Assembly (NCBI GenBank): GCA_964236465.1
Contig: CAXSBZ010000007.1
Coordinates: 1-64,000, forward strand
Length of the DNA stretch: 64,000 bases
DNA from: Mucilaginibacter_A sp964236465
GTDB lineage: Bacteria; Bacteroidota; Bacteroidia; Sphingobacteriales; Sphingobacteriaceae
Direction of reading: 5' to 3'
Each line of letters begins with the position of its first letter. The first letter of the stretch is position 1. Shown here one piece after another: positions 17,627-27,372 of the stretch. The notes beneath the pieces are model-generated. The model did no database searches and was not told the origin of the DNA. It worked only from the letters and a program-made list of their open reading frames with translations. The translations under genes and the position numbers were made by a program.

Positions 17627-17698
17627 CTAAAGATAATCACAGATGATAAATTATTTAAACGAAAGATTAAAGGTTTTAAAAGGCTAATCAATAATGTT

Positions 17699-18694
17699 TT
17701 ATACACCTTTTAAGTTATTATGATGTTGTGCACCTTTAATTAATTTCAACATATTCAACGGAACTAACCTGTTGATCACATGGTATTTATTAATCAATCT
17801 TAAGCCAGGTTTTATATTGAAAAAAACCTTTACTGCATAATTATAAATATCACTAATTTTCTTATTGTTGGAAATTTCTTTAAAAGCTATCTGCCTGGTT
17901 GCGTCCTGCAATTGGTAAATCTTGACCAAGTAATCATCAAAATTATTTTCTAAAAGATACTTCAAAACAGCTGCTGATGACTTTAGTAATCTTTCATCTT
18001 TTTTAATCCGGTTCTCTTTAAAATCTGCGTAAACAGAAAAGTTATTTTTGTGGATCCGCCAAACTGACAATGGTTTTTCTATAAAAAAACTTTTTCCCAA
18101 AGGCAATACCGCAAGCAACAAAAACTCGTCAATATACATATCAACAGCGTCCGGGATAATAATCGTTTTCAATACCGATGCTTTTGCTGCATAAGTTGTC
18201 CCTCCGCCAAAAAACATATTACTGCTATAAAACCGGTGTAAAAGCCATTTTCCATACAAAGGTTTCCCCAAAATATCTTTTGGAAGTTTTTCTGTTATTA
18301 ATAAGTTCTGTGTTTGGTATAAAAATTTTGCGGCTGTGCCAACATGTACAATTTCATTGTCGTTTTCAAAAACTTTAACATATTCTGTAATCTTGTCTTC
18401 AAAAAAGTAATCATCTGCATCTAAATTAAAAATGTATTTTCCGGTACATTTTTTTATGGCATTAAAAGTAGCATTTGCCTTTCCTTTATTTTCTTGGAAA
18501 TAGTATTTAATTGTGTTTTGCTCAATCAGTTTTTCTAACTTGGAATAGGTATCATCAGTAGAACCATCATCTACAACAATTATTTCTATTTTATTTTTCG
18601 GATAAGTTTGTTTTAAAACACTATCAATAGCTTCTATTATATAATCTGTGTAATTATATGTTGGTATGATAACGGAAACTAAAGGTTCTGGCAT
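17699..18694 (-). CDS. GT2 family glycosyltransferase
   Basis: 331 residues. N-terminal GT-A domain: VSVIIPTYNYTDYIIEAIDS, then VVDDGSTDDT (nucleotide binding) and NLDADDYF (DxD metal site, about residue 93). An inverting transferase; sugar unknown. The C-terminal 100 residues are family-specific and lack membrane helices. It is three bases from the preceding GT61-like gene, so they share a transcript. Confidence 0.9.
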   Translation of the reverse strand: MPEPLVSVIIPTYNYTDYIIEAIDSVLKQTYPKNKIEIIVVDDGSTDDTYSKLEKLIEQNTIKYYFQENKGKANATFNAIKKCTGKYIFNLDADDYFFEDKITEYVKVFENDNEIVHVGTAAKFLYQTQNLLITEKLPKDILGKPLYGKWLLHRFYSSNMFFGGGTTYAAKASVLKTIIIPDAVDMYIDEFLLLAVLPLGKSFFIEKPLSVWRIHKNNFSVYADFKENRIKKDERLLKSSAAVLKYLLENNFDDYLVKIYQLQDATRQIAFKEISNNKKISDIYNYAVKVFFNIKPGLRLINKYHVINRLVPLNMLKLIKGAQHHNNLKGV

Positions 18695-18697
18695 TAA

Positions 18698-19972
18698 CTA
18701 ATTGATTTTTTTTAAATCCATTTTTTCCAACATCAATTGCATATCTGCAAGATCTATATACATGTGCGTATCTGTTTCAATAACAGTATTACTTTCATCA
18801 AAATACTTTTCACCCATTGCTGTATAAAGCAAGTAATAATCCAAACCAAACCCGTTTGACAGATCATGAAATGCTTTTCGGTAATGGATTGTATGCGTAA
18901 TATGCCTTATTTCACAAACTTTTGTTCCGGGTTCACAAAATATAATATTGGTAAGTTGTGAACCATGGCAGGAAATAACATGAGTTGCATTTTTAAACAA
19001 AGCTATTTGTTCATCTGTTGATAAATCTTCATTATGAATGCATTCAAATCCATAATTCTTCAGAAATGAAATTACCTCAGCTTCGTTCAAAACTTTCCTA
19101 GTATTGACCCTTGATCTGCTTAAATATATTCTTTTTGGAAAATCTCTTGTAACTGGTTTAGGCTTAATAATTTTATCCAAGTAATCTTTATACCAGTTTC
19201 CTTTTCGATCATACCAGGAAGAAAATATCAACTCTTCACACAAATAACCTTCCCGATCATCGTGAAGCCTAACCTGTTTTTCAATTGGGATTCCTACCCT
19301 TGTAAATATACTGTTTTGATCTAAGGCAGGGTCTTGGATAATGAAATGATCAATTTTATTGAAATCAAAACCCGCTAATTCTGCCAGGTACAAGGCAGGC
19401 AAACCATCCTGCATTTTATGCCAGTATGCACCGCCACGAATAATGATCGAACGACCTTTTAAAACCTTACATTTTGGCAAAAATAGCATTCCGAAAGCCG
19501 GGTGTGATTTTTTTTTGTCGCCGTAATAATTAGAAACCGGGGCGAGCAAATAATTATCTTCTGTCAGTGTAAAAAAGTTCTTACTATAAATTCTGACATT
19601 GGGCATTAAATATACATATTCAGTGCTTTTTGTGGTATAACCAGGGACAGCTGCACTCGGCAAAGGCGTTCCGATTGTGTATTTCGCCTCCTTTATTTTT
19701 ATTTCTTTATCAAAAAAATGCCAGGAAAAATAGTTCAATCCTTGTTTCTTTTTACGTTCAACATAAGCATCAATATCTTTAAAAGAAAGCAATGCTTCTT
19801 TTGGCCCTCCAAAATTCCTCGAATTTATTCTGAGCGGATGAATTATAAAAGCATTTAATAGTTTTGTTGAAGAAGATGCAAAGCTACGTAACTTTGAAAT
19901 GCCAGGTTTAAAGATATTTAAAATACGACTTTTGGTTAAAATATTCAATTGTTGAAATAATCCTGATACCAA
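18698..19972 (-). CDS. GT61 family (DUF563) glycosyltransferase
   Basis: 424 residues. The conserved C-terminal core includes RIYLSRSRVNTRKVLNEAEV, then HVISCHGSQLTNIIFCEPGT, as in DUF563/GT61 proteins, which in bacteria occur in capsule and LPS clusters. GT61 enzymes are inverting and include xylosyl- and N-acetylglucosaminyltransferases, but the sugar cannot be chosen here. It begins at TTG (19972); no ATG is available before residue 130. The first 50 residues are poorly conserved, so the true start could be slightly further in. Confidence 0.8.
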   Translation of the reverse strand: MVSGLFQQLNILTKSRILNIFKPGISKLRSFASSSTKLLNAFIIHPLRINSRNFGGPKEALLSFKDIDAYVERKKKQGLNYFSWHFFDKEIKIKEAKYTIGTPLPSAAVPGYTTKSTEYVYLMPNVRIYSKNFFTLTEDNYLLAPVSNYYGDKKKSHPAFGMLFLPKCKVLKGRSIIIRGGAYWHKMQDGLPALYLAELAGFDFNKIDHFIIQDPALDQNSIFTRVGIPIEKQVRLHDDREGYLCEELIFSSWYDRKGNWYKDYLDKIIKPKPVTRDFPKRIYLSRSRVNTRKVLNEAEVISFLKNYGFECIHNEDLSTDEQIALFKNATHVISCHGSQLTNIIFCEPGTKVCEIRHITHTIHYRKAFHDLSNGFGLDYYLLYTAMGEKYFDESNTVIETDTHMYIDLADMQLMLEKMDLKKIN

Positions 19973-20110
19973 TGTTTTTTATGATTTTTTAGCTGTTCAG
20001 CTCTTTCTTGCCTACGGTCTTTTTTGCAAAAAGTTATTCTATATTGAAGTAATATGGTAGGCAAAAAAGTTCTTACTGTTAAATTGTAAAATATTTTGTT
20101 TAACTATTGA

Positions 20111-20944
20111 TTAATATTTGCGCATCAAGGTATATAATGAAAAGTATAATTGCAAGACATCGTAGGTAATTTTTTTTAGAAAACCTTTAAATCTAAATTT
20201 GAAACTGTTTTGCATTGTTTTTACGAGGGAATTGTAAAAAGCTATTAAGTAATACCGACTATTGATTTCATTTTTTTTCTCAGGATGCTTTTTCAAAAAA
20301 TACAATGTTGATTGAAAACGGTTCATTGTAATTTGCCACATGTTTTTTTGCAAGCGCCATGGATGAATTACGTAAGCTTTTTTAAGAAATAATTTAGGAA
20401 TATTTAGCTTATTCAATCTATAATTAAGCTCCACATCTTCCATAGCCGCAAACGGAAATTTTTCATCAAAACCATTCAAAATATTCAGGAACAAGTTTTT
20501 ATTGATCATAAAATTACATGACCACAAATAACCTCCGGTTTCATTAACCGGAGATTCTTCTGCAAAACTTTGCTGTTCCCGGTCTGCTTTTATACAGCCT
20601 TCAAATACTTGAATCCCCTGATTTTTTAATAACCCACTCTGGTAATTCTTAAGTAGATTTTGATCTGGTAGACAATCATCATCTATAAATATCAGCCATT
20701 CTCCGGTTGCCTGTTTTGCACCATTATTTCTATTAGCTGCCGGTCCGTTCTGCGGACCTGCAACCCATTTTGCCCAACTATAACTATCCTGAATAAATTG
20801 CTTTGACTGCTGTTGTTTAGTGTCATCAGTAACAATAACTTCATAACTACTCGCATGAATGGTTTGAAATTCCGGATCCAGGCATTGCAAGCATTTGCCT
20901 AATAAATCATTACGGTTATAAGTAGGAATAATTACGGATAGCAA
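20111..20944 (-). CDS. GT2 family glycosyltransferase
   Basis: 277 residues, GT-A fold: LSVIIPTYNRNDLLGKCLQC, TDDTKQQ, and FIDDDCLPD as the DxD metal site near residue 92; ALEDVE-type loop present as AAMEDVELNYRLN. The C-terminal region has a hydrophobic, basic helix. Start is TTG at 20944; the reading MLSVIIPTYNR is the normal start of the family. Sugar unknown. Confidence 0.88.
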   Translation of the reverse strand: MLSVIIPTYNRNDLLGKCLQCLDPEFQTIHASSYEVIVTDDTKQQQSKQFIQDSYSWAKWVAGPQNGPAANRNNGAKQATGEWLIFIDDDCLPDQNLLKNYQSGLLKNQGIQVFEGCIKADREQQSFAEESPVNETGGYLWSCNFMINKNLFLNILNGFDEKFPFAAMEDVELNYRLNKLNIPKLFLKKAYVIHPWRLQKNMWQITMNRFQSTLYFLKKHPEKKNEINSRYYLIAFYNSLVKTMQNSFKFRFKGFLKKITYDVLQLYFSLYTLMRKY

Positions 20945-20989
20945 GAAAACGAGATGAATGTATATTTAAAAATAGTCATGCTAATGAAA

Positions 20990-22081
20990 TCAAGCTGAAA
21001 TTTTGATGATCATATTTAAATATTTTTCTTTCAAAATATCCCAAGAGTATAATTGATAAGCCACTTTTATTAGTTTTTCTTTGTCATGTTTTTGTTTAAA
21101 TGTTGAAAGTATTTGCGCCAACTTACCTTCAACTTTCATGTCAATATAATTACCATTTTCACCCAAAACTTCCCTGGCATTGATATAATCATGTACAATA
21201 CAAGGCAAACCGTAACTCAAAGCTTCAATCAAAACCCGGCCAAAACCTTCATTTAAAGAAGCCAAAACAAAATAGTCCGCAGCAACATAATAATCTTTTA
21301 CTTTTTCCAGCGGAACACTTTTTACAATAAATCTTCCGGGTAATTTTGCACTTGCCAATGCAATTAATTCAGGTGTTTCTGCTTCAAATTGCCCTAAAAT
21401 AACCAAATAAAAATCGGTGTCAAGTTTTGCAACTTCTTCAATCAAATAATCCATTCTTTTATGATGCTTATTTACAGCGCCAACCGAAAGGATTATTTTT
21501 TGAGAAGAAGAAAATCCAAACTGCTTTCTGACAATTTCTTTCTGATTAATTGCAATTAATCTTTCTTTAATACCAATGTTAAAGCCATAAGGTAATAACG
21601 TTTGCATACTTGCTACAGCTCCCTGCTGAATTGCTTGTTGCAAGTAAACAGGTAAAAGTTGCTGCACATGGTCTTCTGTTTTGAACGGAGGACCATTTGG
21701 CGCACCATTAGAAAACAGCAATTTATATTTAAAATTTAGGTGTTTCCTCAAGTGCCATAAATAAGTGCCCAAAGTAAAATCACTGTAATAAATAACAGCA
21801 GGTTTTTTAGTTATGATTAAAGGTAAAAGTGAAAGACAAAAAGTAATTTGTTCAATTGTATAAGCATCCGTAGGAAAAATTTTAGATAAAAATTGAACAG
21901 CTCTTTTTCGTCGGGGTAAGTTTGGGATTGCAATTTCGTTACCAATATTTTTTCCACCGCCTTTTATCAGGTACAAGTTAAATTGATTGGTATCTTTCAA
22001 AGCATCAAAACATTCTCGGGTGAAAGATTCATAACCACGATTGATATGGCCTAAACCAGTACAAACTATAAAAACATTCAT
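20990..22081 (-). CDS. GT4 family glycosyltransferase
   Basis: 363 residues. VFIVCTGLGHINRGYES at the N-terminus, ILSVGAVNKHHKRMDYLIEE at the linker, and LASLNEGFGRVLIEALSYG with the Glu-x7-Glu pair. The ATG overlaps the stop of the upstream GT2 gene by four bases. The GLGHINRG loop is unusual for the family and may mark a distinct acceptor group. Substrate unknown. Confidence 0.87.
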   Translation of the reverse strand: MNVFIVCTGLGHINRGYESFTRECFDALKDTNQFNLYLIKGGGKNIGNEIAIPNLPRRKRAVQFLSKIFPTDAYTIEQITFCLSLLPLIITKKPAVIYYSDFTLGTYLWHLRKHLNFKYKLLFSNGAPNGPPFKTEDHVQQLLPVYLQQAIQQGAVASMQTLLPYGFNIGIKERLIAINQKEIVRKQFGFSSSQKIILSVGAVNKHHKRMDYLIEEVAKLDTDFYLVILGQFEAETPELIALASAKLPGRFIVKSVPLEKVKDYYVAADYFVLASLNEGFGRVLIEALSYGLPCIVHDYINAREVLGENGNYIDMKVEGKLAQILSTFKQKHDKEKLIKVAYQLYSWDILKEKYLNMIIKISA

Positions 22082-23082
22082 ACTGTTTTTACCATAGTTT
22101 TTTTAGTGATCTTTCGAAGGATTTTTCTGAAACCAAACAAACCCACATCTGCTAAAGATTTAAAAAATACAATTGAACAGGCAGGAGACAAATAGAATAA
22201 TGATTTGGTTATATATACAATTTCTAACTTGGTTAATGTTATCCTTTTTCTGGATAATTCTAATAATACACTGAACAAGTAAACATTAAAATATCGTAAC
22301 TTTTGTTTTAATGAAATATGATGGTTTACCTTTTGATAAACATGTAAACTTACTTTCAGTTTTTCCAGTAAAAAAGTTTTATAACTATCTTTTCTATAAT
22401 GATCGGACCGGCTAACAGATGTATTGGTTTGCCTAAAGTAATTTAAACATTGTGGTAAATAAACAAGGTTGTTATCAAAACAAATGTCAATCCAAAACTG
22501 CCAGTCGCCACATATTTTATACTGCTTAAAAGAAGCATCAATTTTATAAAAGTTTTCTTTTTTAAATAATACGGCACTTGCATTAGGAACTATCGGATGA
22601 AAAAAGAAAGCATTTCTACATTCGTCATAACCATTGTTCAGGTAATAATTATCTTTATTATTTACAACATCCAACGTCAAACTTCCGATAGTTTTACCAT
22701 CTTCATCAACTGTGTTAGATCCACAATAAGCCAAGCCAATATTTTGATTATAGTTGATGATGTTGACTAAAGATTCCAAAAACTGATCGCTGGCATAATC
22801 ATCACTTTCTGCAATCCAAATATAGTTTCCCTTTGCCAAGTTGATCCCTTTTTCCCATTGTAAAAACGTACTACCGGAATTCACAGTATTATATTGGATA
22901 CTTGCGAGCTTTGGATGATTTCGATAAGTTTCGATAATACTTTTACTGTCATCTACAGAACAGTCATCCAAAATAATTATTTCAAAGTTTTGATAAGTTT
23001 GATTCAAAACAGAATCAATTCTTTGGTTCAGATATTTGGCGTGATTAAAGTTTGGAATAATGACAGAAATCAAATCAACCAT
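22078..23082 (-). CDS. GT2 family glycosyltransferase
   Basis: 334 residues. GT-A domain: ISVIIPNFNHAKYLNQRIDS, LDDCSVDDS, and IAESDDYASD as the DxD region near residue 93. The C-terminal third holds a conserved Trp-rich stretch (CGDWQFWIDICF), common in capsule GT2 enzymes. It overlaps the downstream GT4 gene by four bases. One exact 12-mer at 22527 reads Asp-Ala-Ser-Phe-Lys. Confidence 0.9.
   Translation of the reverse strand: MVDLISVIIPNFNHAKYLNQRIDSVLNQTYQNFEIIILDDCSVDDSKSIIETYRNHPKLASIQYNTVNSGSTFLQWEKGINLAKGNYIWIAESDDYASDQFLESLVNIINYNQNIGLAYCGSNTVDEDGKTIGSLTLDVVNNKDNYYLNNGYDECRNAFFFHPIVPNASAVLFKKENFYKIDASFKQYKICGDWQFWIDICFDNNLVYLPQCLNYFRQTNTSVSRSDHYRKDSYKTFLLEKLKVSLHVYQKVNHHISLKQKLRYFNVYLFSVLLELSRKRITLTKLEIVYITKSLFYLSPACSIVFFKSLADVGLFGFRKILRKITKKTMVKTV
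22527..22538 (-). repeat. 12-mer motif inside a gene (Ala-Ser-Phe frame)
   Basis: Exact copy; coding strand gives Asp-Ala-Ser-Phe-Lys. Confidence 0.8.
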
Positions 23083-23149
23083 TTTTATTTGTTGTATTTT
23101 GATTGTTAATATCCAATACTTCTTTTAGCACTATAAAATTGGTATTCAT

Positions 23150-24055
23150 TTATAATTTTATCCAATCGGGAAATTGTAAATGGATATTTTTATTCACATC
23201 TTCCCTTGGCGACCATTGTTGTGGGGCGATCACAATTTTGTTTGGATTACGATTCAAAAAAGCACCAAACCAACTAAAAGTACTATTGGCAATAACCTGA
23301 TGTTTGCAATGGCGCATCAAATCCAGGTCAACATAATCAAAATTGCCTTCCACAAAATAAGTTGTTGCATTTGTTTTAATATTATCTTTTACCCAGTCCA
23401 AGTCATCCGAAAAAAAATAAAAAGTTGGACCAGAAACTTTTTCTTTGATATAACTGATGGCTTGATTATAATAGGTAACAGGTAAAACATCCATCAAATA
23501 ATTTGCCCCGGAATCTGTTACATAATCACCACGCCGAACATGAACGGCAACAGAAGATCCGCTATTGTTTATTAAAGATAACCATTTTTTAGCTTGCAAA
23601 TTAGGAGGATCTTTTAAAGTAAGTTCTTCAAAAATCTCAGGCTGCAAGTTTTCAAAATACTTATAATGCTGCCAATAACCTTCTATGTAAACGTTTGCTG
23701 GTGTTTTATAAACTGCCGGGTCGAGAATCCACCAAGTTGCTTCTTTAAAATAACTTTTAGTATGTTTTGGAAATACTAAAGGTTCCAAATTGCGATATAC
23801 TTTAGCAAATAATGAAGTTTGTCGATGTAAGTTTTGATAGGTGACAATATCTTTTTTAAAAGGTTCAATGTCATAAGCAGATGCTATTTCTGCTTGGATA
23901 TTAAAATGATTTAATTTGAAACTTCTTAGGCTTTGATCTTTAAAAAAACTAATATCTAATTTAAGTGGTACTTTTTTTAACAATGATAATTGCCGGCCCA
24001 TTGCATATTGTAACAATTGGTTTCCTAAGCCACTAACTAATTTTGTAATAATCAA
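23150..24055 (-). CDS. GT11 family alpha-1,2-fucosyltransferase
   Basis: 301 residues. Hallmarks of GT11: KLVSGLGNQLLQYAMGRQLS at the N-terminus, the GDP-fucose binding motif VAVHVRRGDYV near residue 145, and a C-terminal NSTFSWFGAFL block. It transfers L-fucose from GDP-fucose to a galactose or similar acceptor, and the GDP-fucose genes are in the same block at 3286-5385. Start is TTG at 24055, fixed by the family's usual N-terminus. The 67-base gap before the next gene downstream contains a one-mismatch motif (23116-23127). Confidence 0.94.
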   Translation of the reverse strand: MIITKLVSGLGNQLLQYAMGRQLSLLKKVPLKLDISFFKDQSLRSFKLNHFNIQAEIASAYDIEPFKKDIVTYQNLHRQTSLFAKVYRNLEPLVFPKHTKSYFKEATWWILDPAVYKTPANVYIEGYWQHYKYFENLQPEIFEELTLKDPPNLQAKKWLSLINNSGSSVAVHVRRGDYVTDSGANYLMDVLPVTYYNQAISYIKEKVSGPTFYFFSDDLDWVKDNIKTNATTYFVEGNFDYVDLDLMRHCKHQVIANSTFSWFGAFLNRNPNKIVIAPQQWSPREDVNKNIHLQFPDWIKL

Positions 24056-24097
24056 ATATTGTATTTAAATAAAATTAGTGATATATTAGTTTATAAT

Positions 24098-25303
24098 TTA
24101 TTGGATTGTTAATTGGATGAAATTAGTGATTTTCTGATGGACAGTATTTTTAGAGAAATTGTGCAAAGTGTTCCAGGCATTAATTATACAATTTTGATAG
24201 TTATCCATATTATTTATAATTTCAATTAATCTTTTAGCAATTTCCTGTTCATTATTTGTTTCAATACAAACACCACAATTGTTTTCTTTAATAAATTTAT
24301 TGTTGGCAGCATAATTGGGGGCACAACTTATAATCAATCTTTTCGACTTGCAATAATCTGTAATTTTAGTTTGTAACGATGCAGTAGAATGTGTATAATT
24401 TTCTTGTGTAAAAGAAGCAGTAATCAAAAGGGCATCCGCTTCATTCAATTTTTGATGAATTTGGTTGTAAGGTAAATGTCCACCGTAGTTTACGTCCAAT
24501 TGTTTTAACTCAGCTTTTCTCCAATTCCATTGGCTCTCTTGTGTATAAATTATCAGCTCAATGTTTTGAATAGTCGATACTAATTTTACAGCTTTTGCAA
24601 ATGCAAGAAAACTATCATAGTGCATTGGCCACAGCGCGCCAGCGTATGCAATTTTAAACAAATCATTCTTTATATATGGCCTGTCTTTTGGTGCATCATT
24701 TAAATCAACCGGATTCCTAATGTATAAAACTTCTTTTGGTTTTGCCTGATAACGTTTAGCTAAAATGTCTCCTAATTCCTCCCCAATCATCATCCAATAT
24801 TTGTTTTTTTGCAACATATTTTGGATAATACAATTTACAAGTTTCCCTGTTTTGTCTTGCTTTAGTTTATACATCCAATCATCCATAAAATAAGGTATGA
24901 TTGGAATTGAAAGTATTGGATTGTTAAAAAGTTTATCGTGCATTAATATTCCGGCAGCAGTATTAGAGCAGGAAATAATTACATCCGGGTTAAAAGATAT
25001 AATCTCACTTTTTAGCTTTCGATATTTATTTTTTTGAAAAAAGTAAAAATTAATTCTGTTAATTAAGGGCTGTAAAAATTTATTGAAACGGTTACCTGAC
25101 AAACTGATTGCATTTAACTTGTAACTTCTGTATCGATCTGTATAAGGTTCTGTAGAGCCTAATTTTTTTAAGTTTTTTAAATTAACTTCAGTAATTCCTA
25201 AGAAATCTTTTGGTTTGATAAAGGAAAAGAGATTATACAATGTTTGATTGATTCCGCCTTCATTTAATGCCATTGGTGCATCTCCAAACAACAAAATTTT
25301 CAT
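24098..25303 (-). CDS. Glycosyltransferase, GT4-like
   Basis: 401 residues, GT-B fold. GDAPMALNEGGINQTLYNL N-terminal loop; IAYAGALWPMHYDSFLAFA starts the donor domain; GHLPYNQIHQKLNEADALLI follows. The usual Glu-x7-Glu is not clear: the equivalent region reads STASLQTKITDYCKSKR, so it belongs to a divergent branch. Ten bases from the upstream GT2 gene. Substrate unknown. Confidence 0.75.
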   Translation of the reverse strand: MKILLFGDAPMALNEGGINQTLYNLFSFIKPKDFLGITEVNLKNLKKLGSTEPYTDRYRSYKLNAISLSGNRFNKFLQPLINRINFYFFQKNKYRKLKSEIISFNPDVIISCSNTAAGILMHDKLFNNPILSIPIIPYFMDDWMYKLKQDKTGKLVNCIIQNMLQKNKYWMMIGEELGDILAKRYQAKPKEVLYIRNPVDLNDAPKDRPYIKNDLFKIAYAGALWPMHYDSFLAFAKAVKLVSTIQNIELIIYTQESQWNWRKAELKQLDVNYGGHLPYNQIHQKLNEADALLITASFTQENYTHSTASLQTKITDYCKSKRLIISCAPNYAANNKFIKENNCGVCIETNNEQEIAKRLIEIINNMDNYQNCIINAWNTLHNFSKNTVHQKITNFIQLTIQ

Positions 25304-25312
25304 TTAATAAAT

Positions 25313-26269
25313 TTAGTTTTGGTATTTAATGATCTTTTTCCCCGAAAGCTTTTTTATCCAATACTTTCCATAAATGGGAAAAAGATCAGTCCAGAAACTT
25401 TTATATTTCCAAAAAGATTTGAACAAAACAGAAAAATGTTTTTCCGTATCAAACCGGTTTTCGTAATAAAGTAATTTGATAATATTTGCCGGGAAATAAC
25501 TTTTAATTAAGTTTACATTGGTAATATCGATTATCCTTTTGTCGTAACCTTCTTTAACTAACGACTTTAAAATAAAATTATAGTTTTTAGCAAACGTTGT
25601 TACAAACTGGTAGCCGCCGGAATTATTTTGCTTTGCTGCAAATAGCGGTGTTTCTACATATAAGTTTTCCTTTGCCTCAAATATGGCTTTGATCGTCCAT
25701 CCAATTTGTACAATATTGGTGTGCATGTATTTTTGATAACCAATATCATTTTGCAAAATTGATTTGTTTATAATATTTCCACTGATAAAAGTAGCATAGT
25801 AATGTATGCTTTTTACAAACTCAACCGGCTCTTTATAAGTAATTGTTTTTGCTTCTTTTACAGGCGTTTCATCTACATCTTCCTCTTTATGAAAAGGGAT
25901 ACAATGCAAGTAAACATCGCCATAATTTTTATCTCTAAGTAAATTTAAAATGATATTTAAACTTCCTGCTATCAAATATTCATCATCACCCAAAACCCAA
26001 ACATACTTGCCATTTGCTTTTTCAAAACATAGGGAAGAAGTAGAATCTGGGCCAAGATTAGTTTTTCTTTCATAGTAATTGATATTCATTTTTTTGGAAT
26101 AATTATCAATTACTTCTTTTGTATGATCTGTGGAAGCATTGTTGGCAATGATTAATTCAATATCTTTTTCGATACCGTCAAATTGCATCAATATTGAATT
26201 TAAACAACGATCTAAATAACCTGCACGATTGTAAGTTGGAATACCAATAGTAAGTAAAGGTTTTTGCAT
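25313..26269 (-). CDS. GT2 family glycosyltransferase
   Basis: About 318 residues from the ATG at 26269. That start gives MQKPLLTIGIPTYNRAGYLD, which fits the family better than a TTG eight codons upstream (26293). Nucleotide-binding ANNASTDHT and metal site VLGDDEYLI (a D-D-E form of DxD) are clear. The C-terminal part is AT-rich and basic. Similar proteins occur in Bacteroidetes capsule clusters; sugar unknown. Confidence 0.87.
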   Translation of the reverse strand: MQKPLLTIGIPTYNRAGYLDRCLNSILMQFDGIEKDIELIIANNASTDHTKEVIDNYSKKMNINYYERKTNLGPDSTSSLCFEKANGKYVWVLGDDEYLIAGSLNIILNLLRDKNYGDVYLHCIPFHKEEDVDETPVKEAKTITYKEPVEFVKSIHYYATFISGNIINKSILQNDIGYQKYMHTNIVQIGWTIKAIFEAKENLYVETPLFAAKQNNSGGYQFVTTFAKNYNFILKSLVKEGYDKRIIDITNVNLIKSYFPANIIKLLYYENRFDTEKHFSVLFKSFWKYKSFWTDLFPIYGKYWIKKLSGKKIIKYQN

Positions 26270-26325
26270 AAGATTAAAATCTATAAATTTCAAAAATTTT
26301 ACAGATTAAATTAAATAAAATTGAT

Positions 26326-27372
26326 TTACGATGTGATGCTATTGATCAAAGGAAAATACTGATATAGATTGCTATAAAATCCATCTTTAAAAAAATATTG
26401 CAACCATAAGTTTCTATTATTTTCTTGTAATTTTAAAAAATCCTCAGCAGATACAGACTGATGAAAATCCAACAAAAACTGATCGGCTTTGTCGGCATCT
26501 TTTTCTTCTATCCACACCACATGTTTTTTCCAATCAATAAACTCTTCAAAAGGCAAAACGCAATCGGTATTGATGAAAATCGGAATGCGGCCGGCACTCA
26601 AAATTTCATACAATCGGAATGAATAATTACCATGTCCGCTTACACAAATGTTGTATTGATTGCTGAATACATTGTTTACAAATGGTTGTTTACCGTTTAT
26701 CGGATCCCAACTTTGTTCTATAGTTGTAAAATGTATATCTGTTTTAATTTTTTTATTATTCAGGCAAGAAACTATTGCATCGCGCCTTGCCAAATATCCA
26801 AAGTTGTAATGTAAATTAAACTGTTTGGCGATACTTATTACTTTTAATAGTTGGTTCAACTTTCTTTTTAATTGTAATTTCAAAGGAAGTTTGACAGGGG
26901 CAGACTGACCTCGAAATCCTACTGATGGCGATGCTGTTTTTATCAGGTATAAATCAGAATTAGAAACTTCTTTTCGGTTCCTGAGGTCATCGCCATAAGC
27001 TGGCATTGCAAATTCATTTTTATCTTTCTTGCTTTTTAAAATTGAAGTACGAAAAATAACCGCATTCGGAACGTTGATCTTTTGAACAGGGTCATAATAA
27101 TAAAACAAAATAATTTTCTTGTTATACTTTTCTGCCAACTTTGTCATTCCGGCAAAGTCATTTTTCAATGCATCAATTTCTGTCGAAGTATAATTAAAAT
27201 GTTTGTATTCATGTGCTGTATAACCGTACAAAATTTCATACGTGATTGGAAAAAGAAAAAAATCGGCTGTACTTGGATCATCAGTTATAGTAGAATTTAT
27301 GGCTAATTGGGTTACAATTCTTTCAGCTCCATATTTGGATGGATAGCCCGATCCTGTGTATAGTTTAAACAT
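26326..27372 (-). CDS. Exostosin-like glycosyltransferase (GT47-like), copy 1
   Basis: 348 residues. The C-terminal half carries the exostosin pattern: CVSGHGNYSFRLYEILSAGR, then IPIFINTDCVLPFEEFIDW and VVWIEEKDADK. Such proteins are best known from eukaryotic heparan and plant wall synthesis, but bacterial versions occur in surface-glycan loci. A related gene lies at 36957-38066, sharing the NTDCVLPF and DWKK blocks. Overlaps the next upstream gene by eight bases. Activity not predictable beyond the fold. Confidence 0.8.
   Translation of the reverse strand: MFKLYTGSGYPSKYGAERIVTQLAINSTITDDPSTADFFLFPITYEILYGYTAHEYKHFNYTSTEIDALKNDFAGMTKLAEKYNKKIILFYYYDPVQKINVPNAVIFRTSILKSKKDKNEFAMPAYGDDLRNRKEVSNSDLYLIKTASPSVGFRGQSAPVKLPLKLQLKRKLNQLLKVISIAKQFNLHYNFGYLARRDAIVSCLNNKKIKTDIHFTTIEQSWDPINGKQPFVNNVFSNQYNICVSGHGNYSFRLYEILSAGRIPIFINTDCVLPFEEFIDWKKHVVWIEEKDADKADQFLLDFHQSVSAEDFLKLQENNRNLWLQYFFKDGFYSNLYQYFPLINSITS

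Noticed and set aside
26270..26293. Upstream TTG start for the GT2 gene at 25313
   Set aside because: The ATG at 26269 gives the normal family opening (LLTIGIPTYNR) within a few residues; the eight extra residues have no counterpart in the family.
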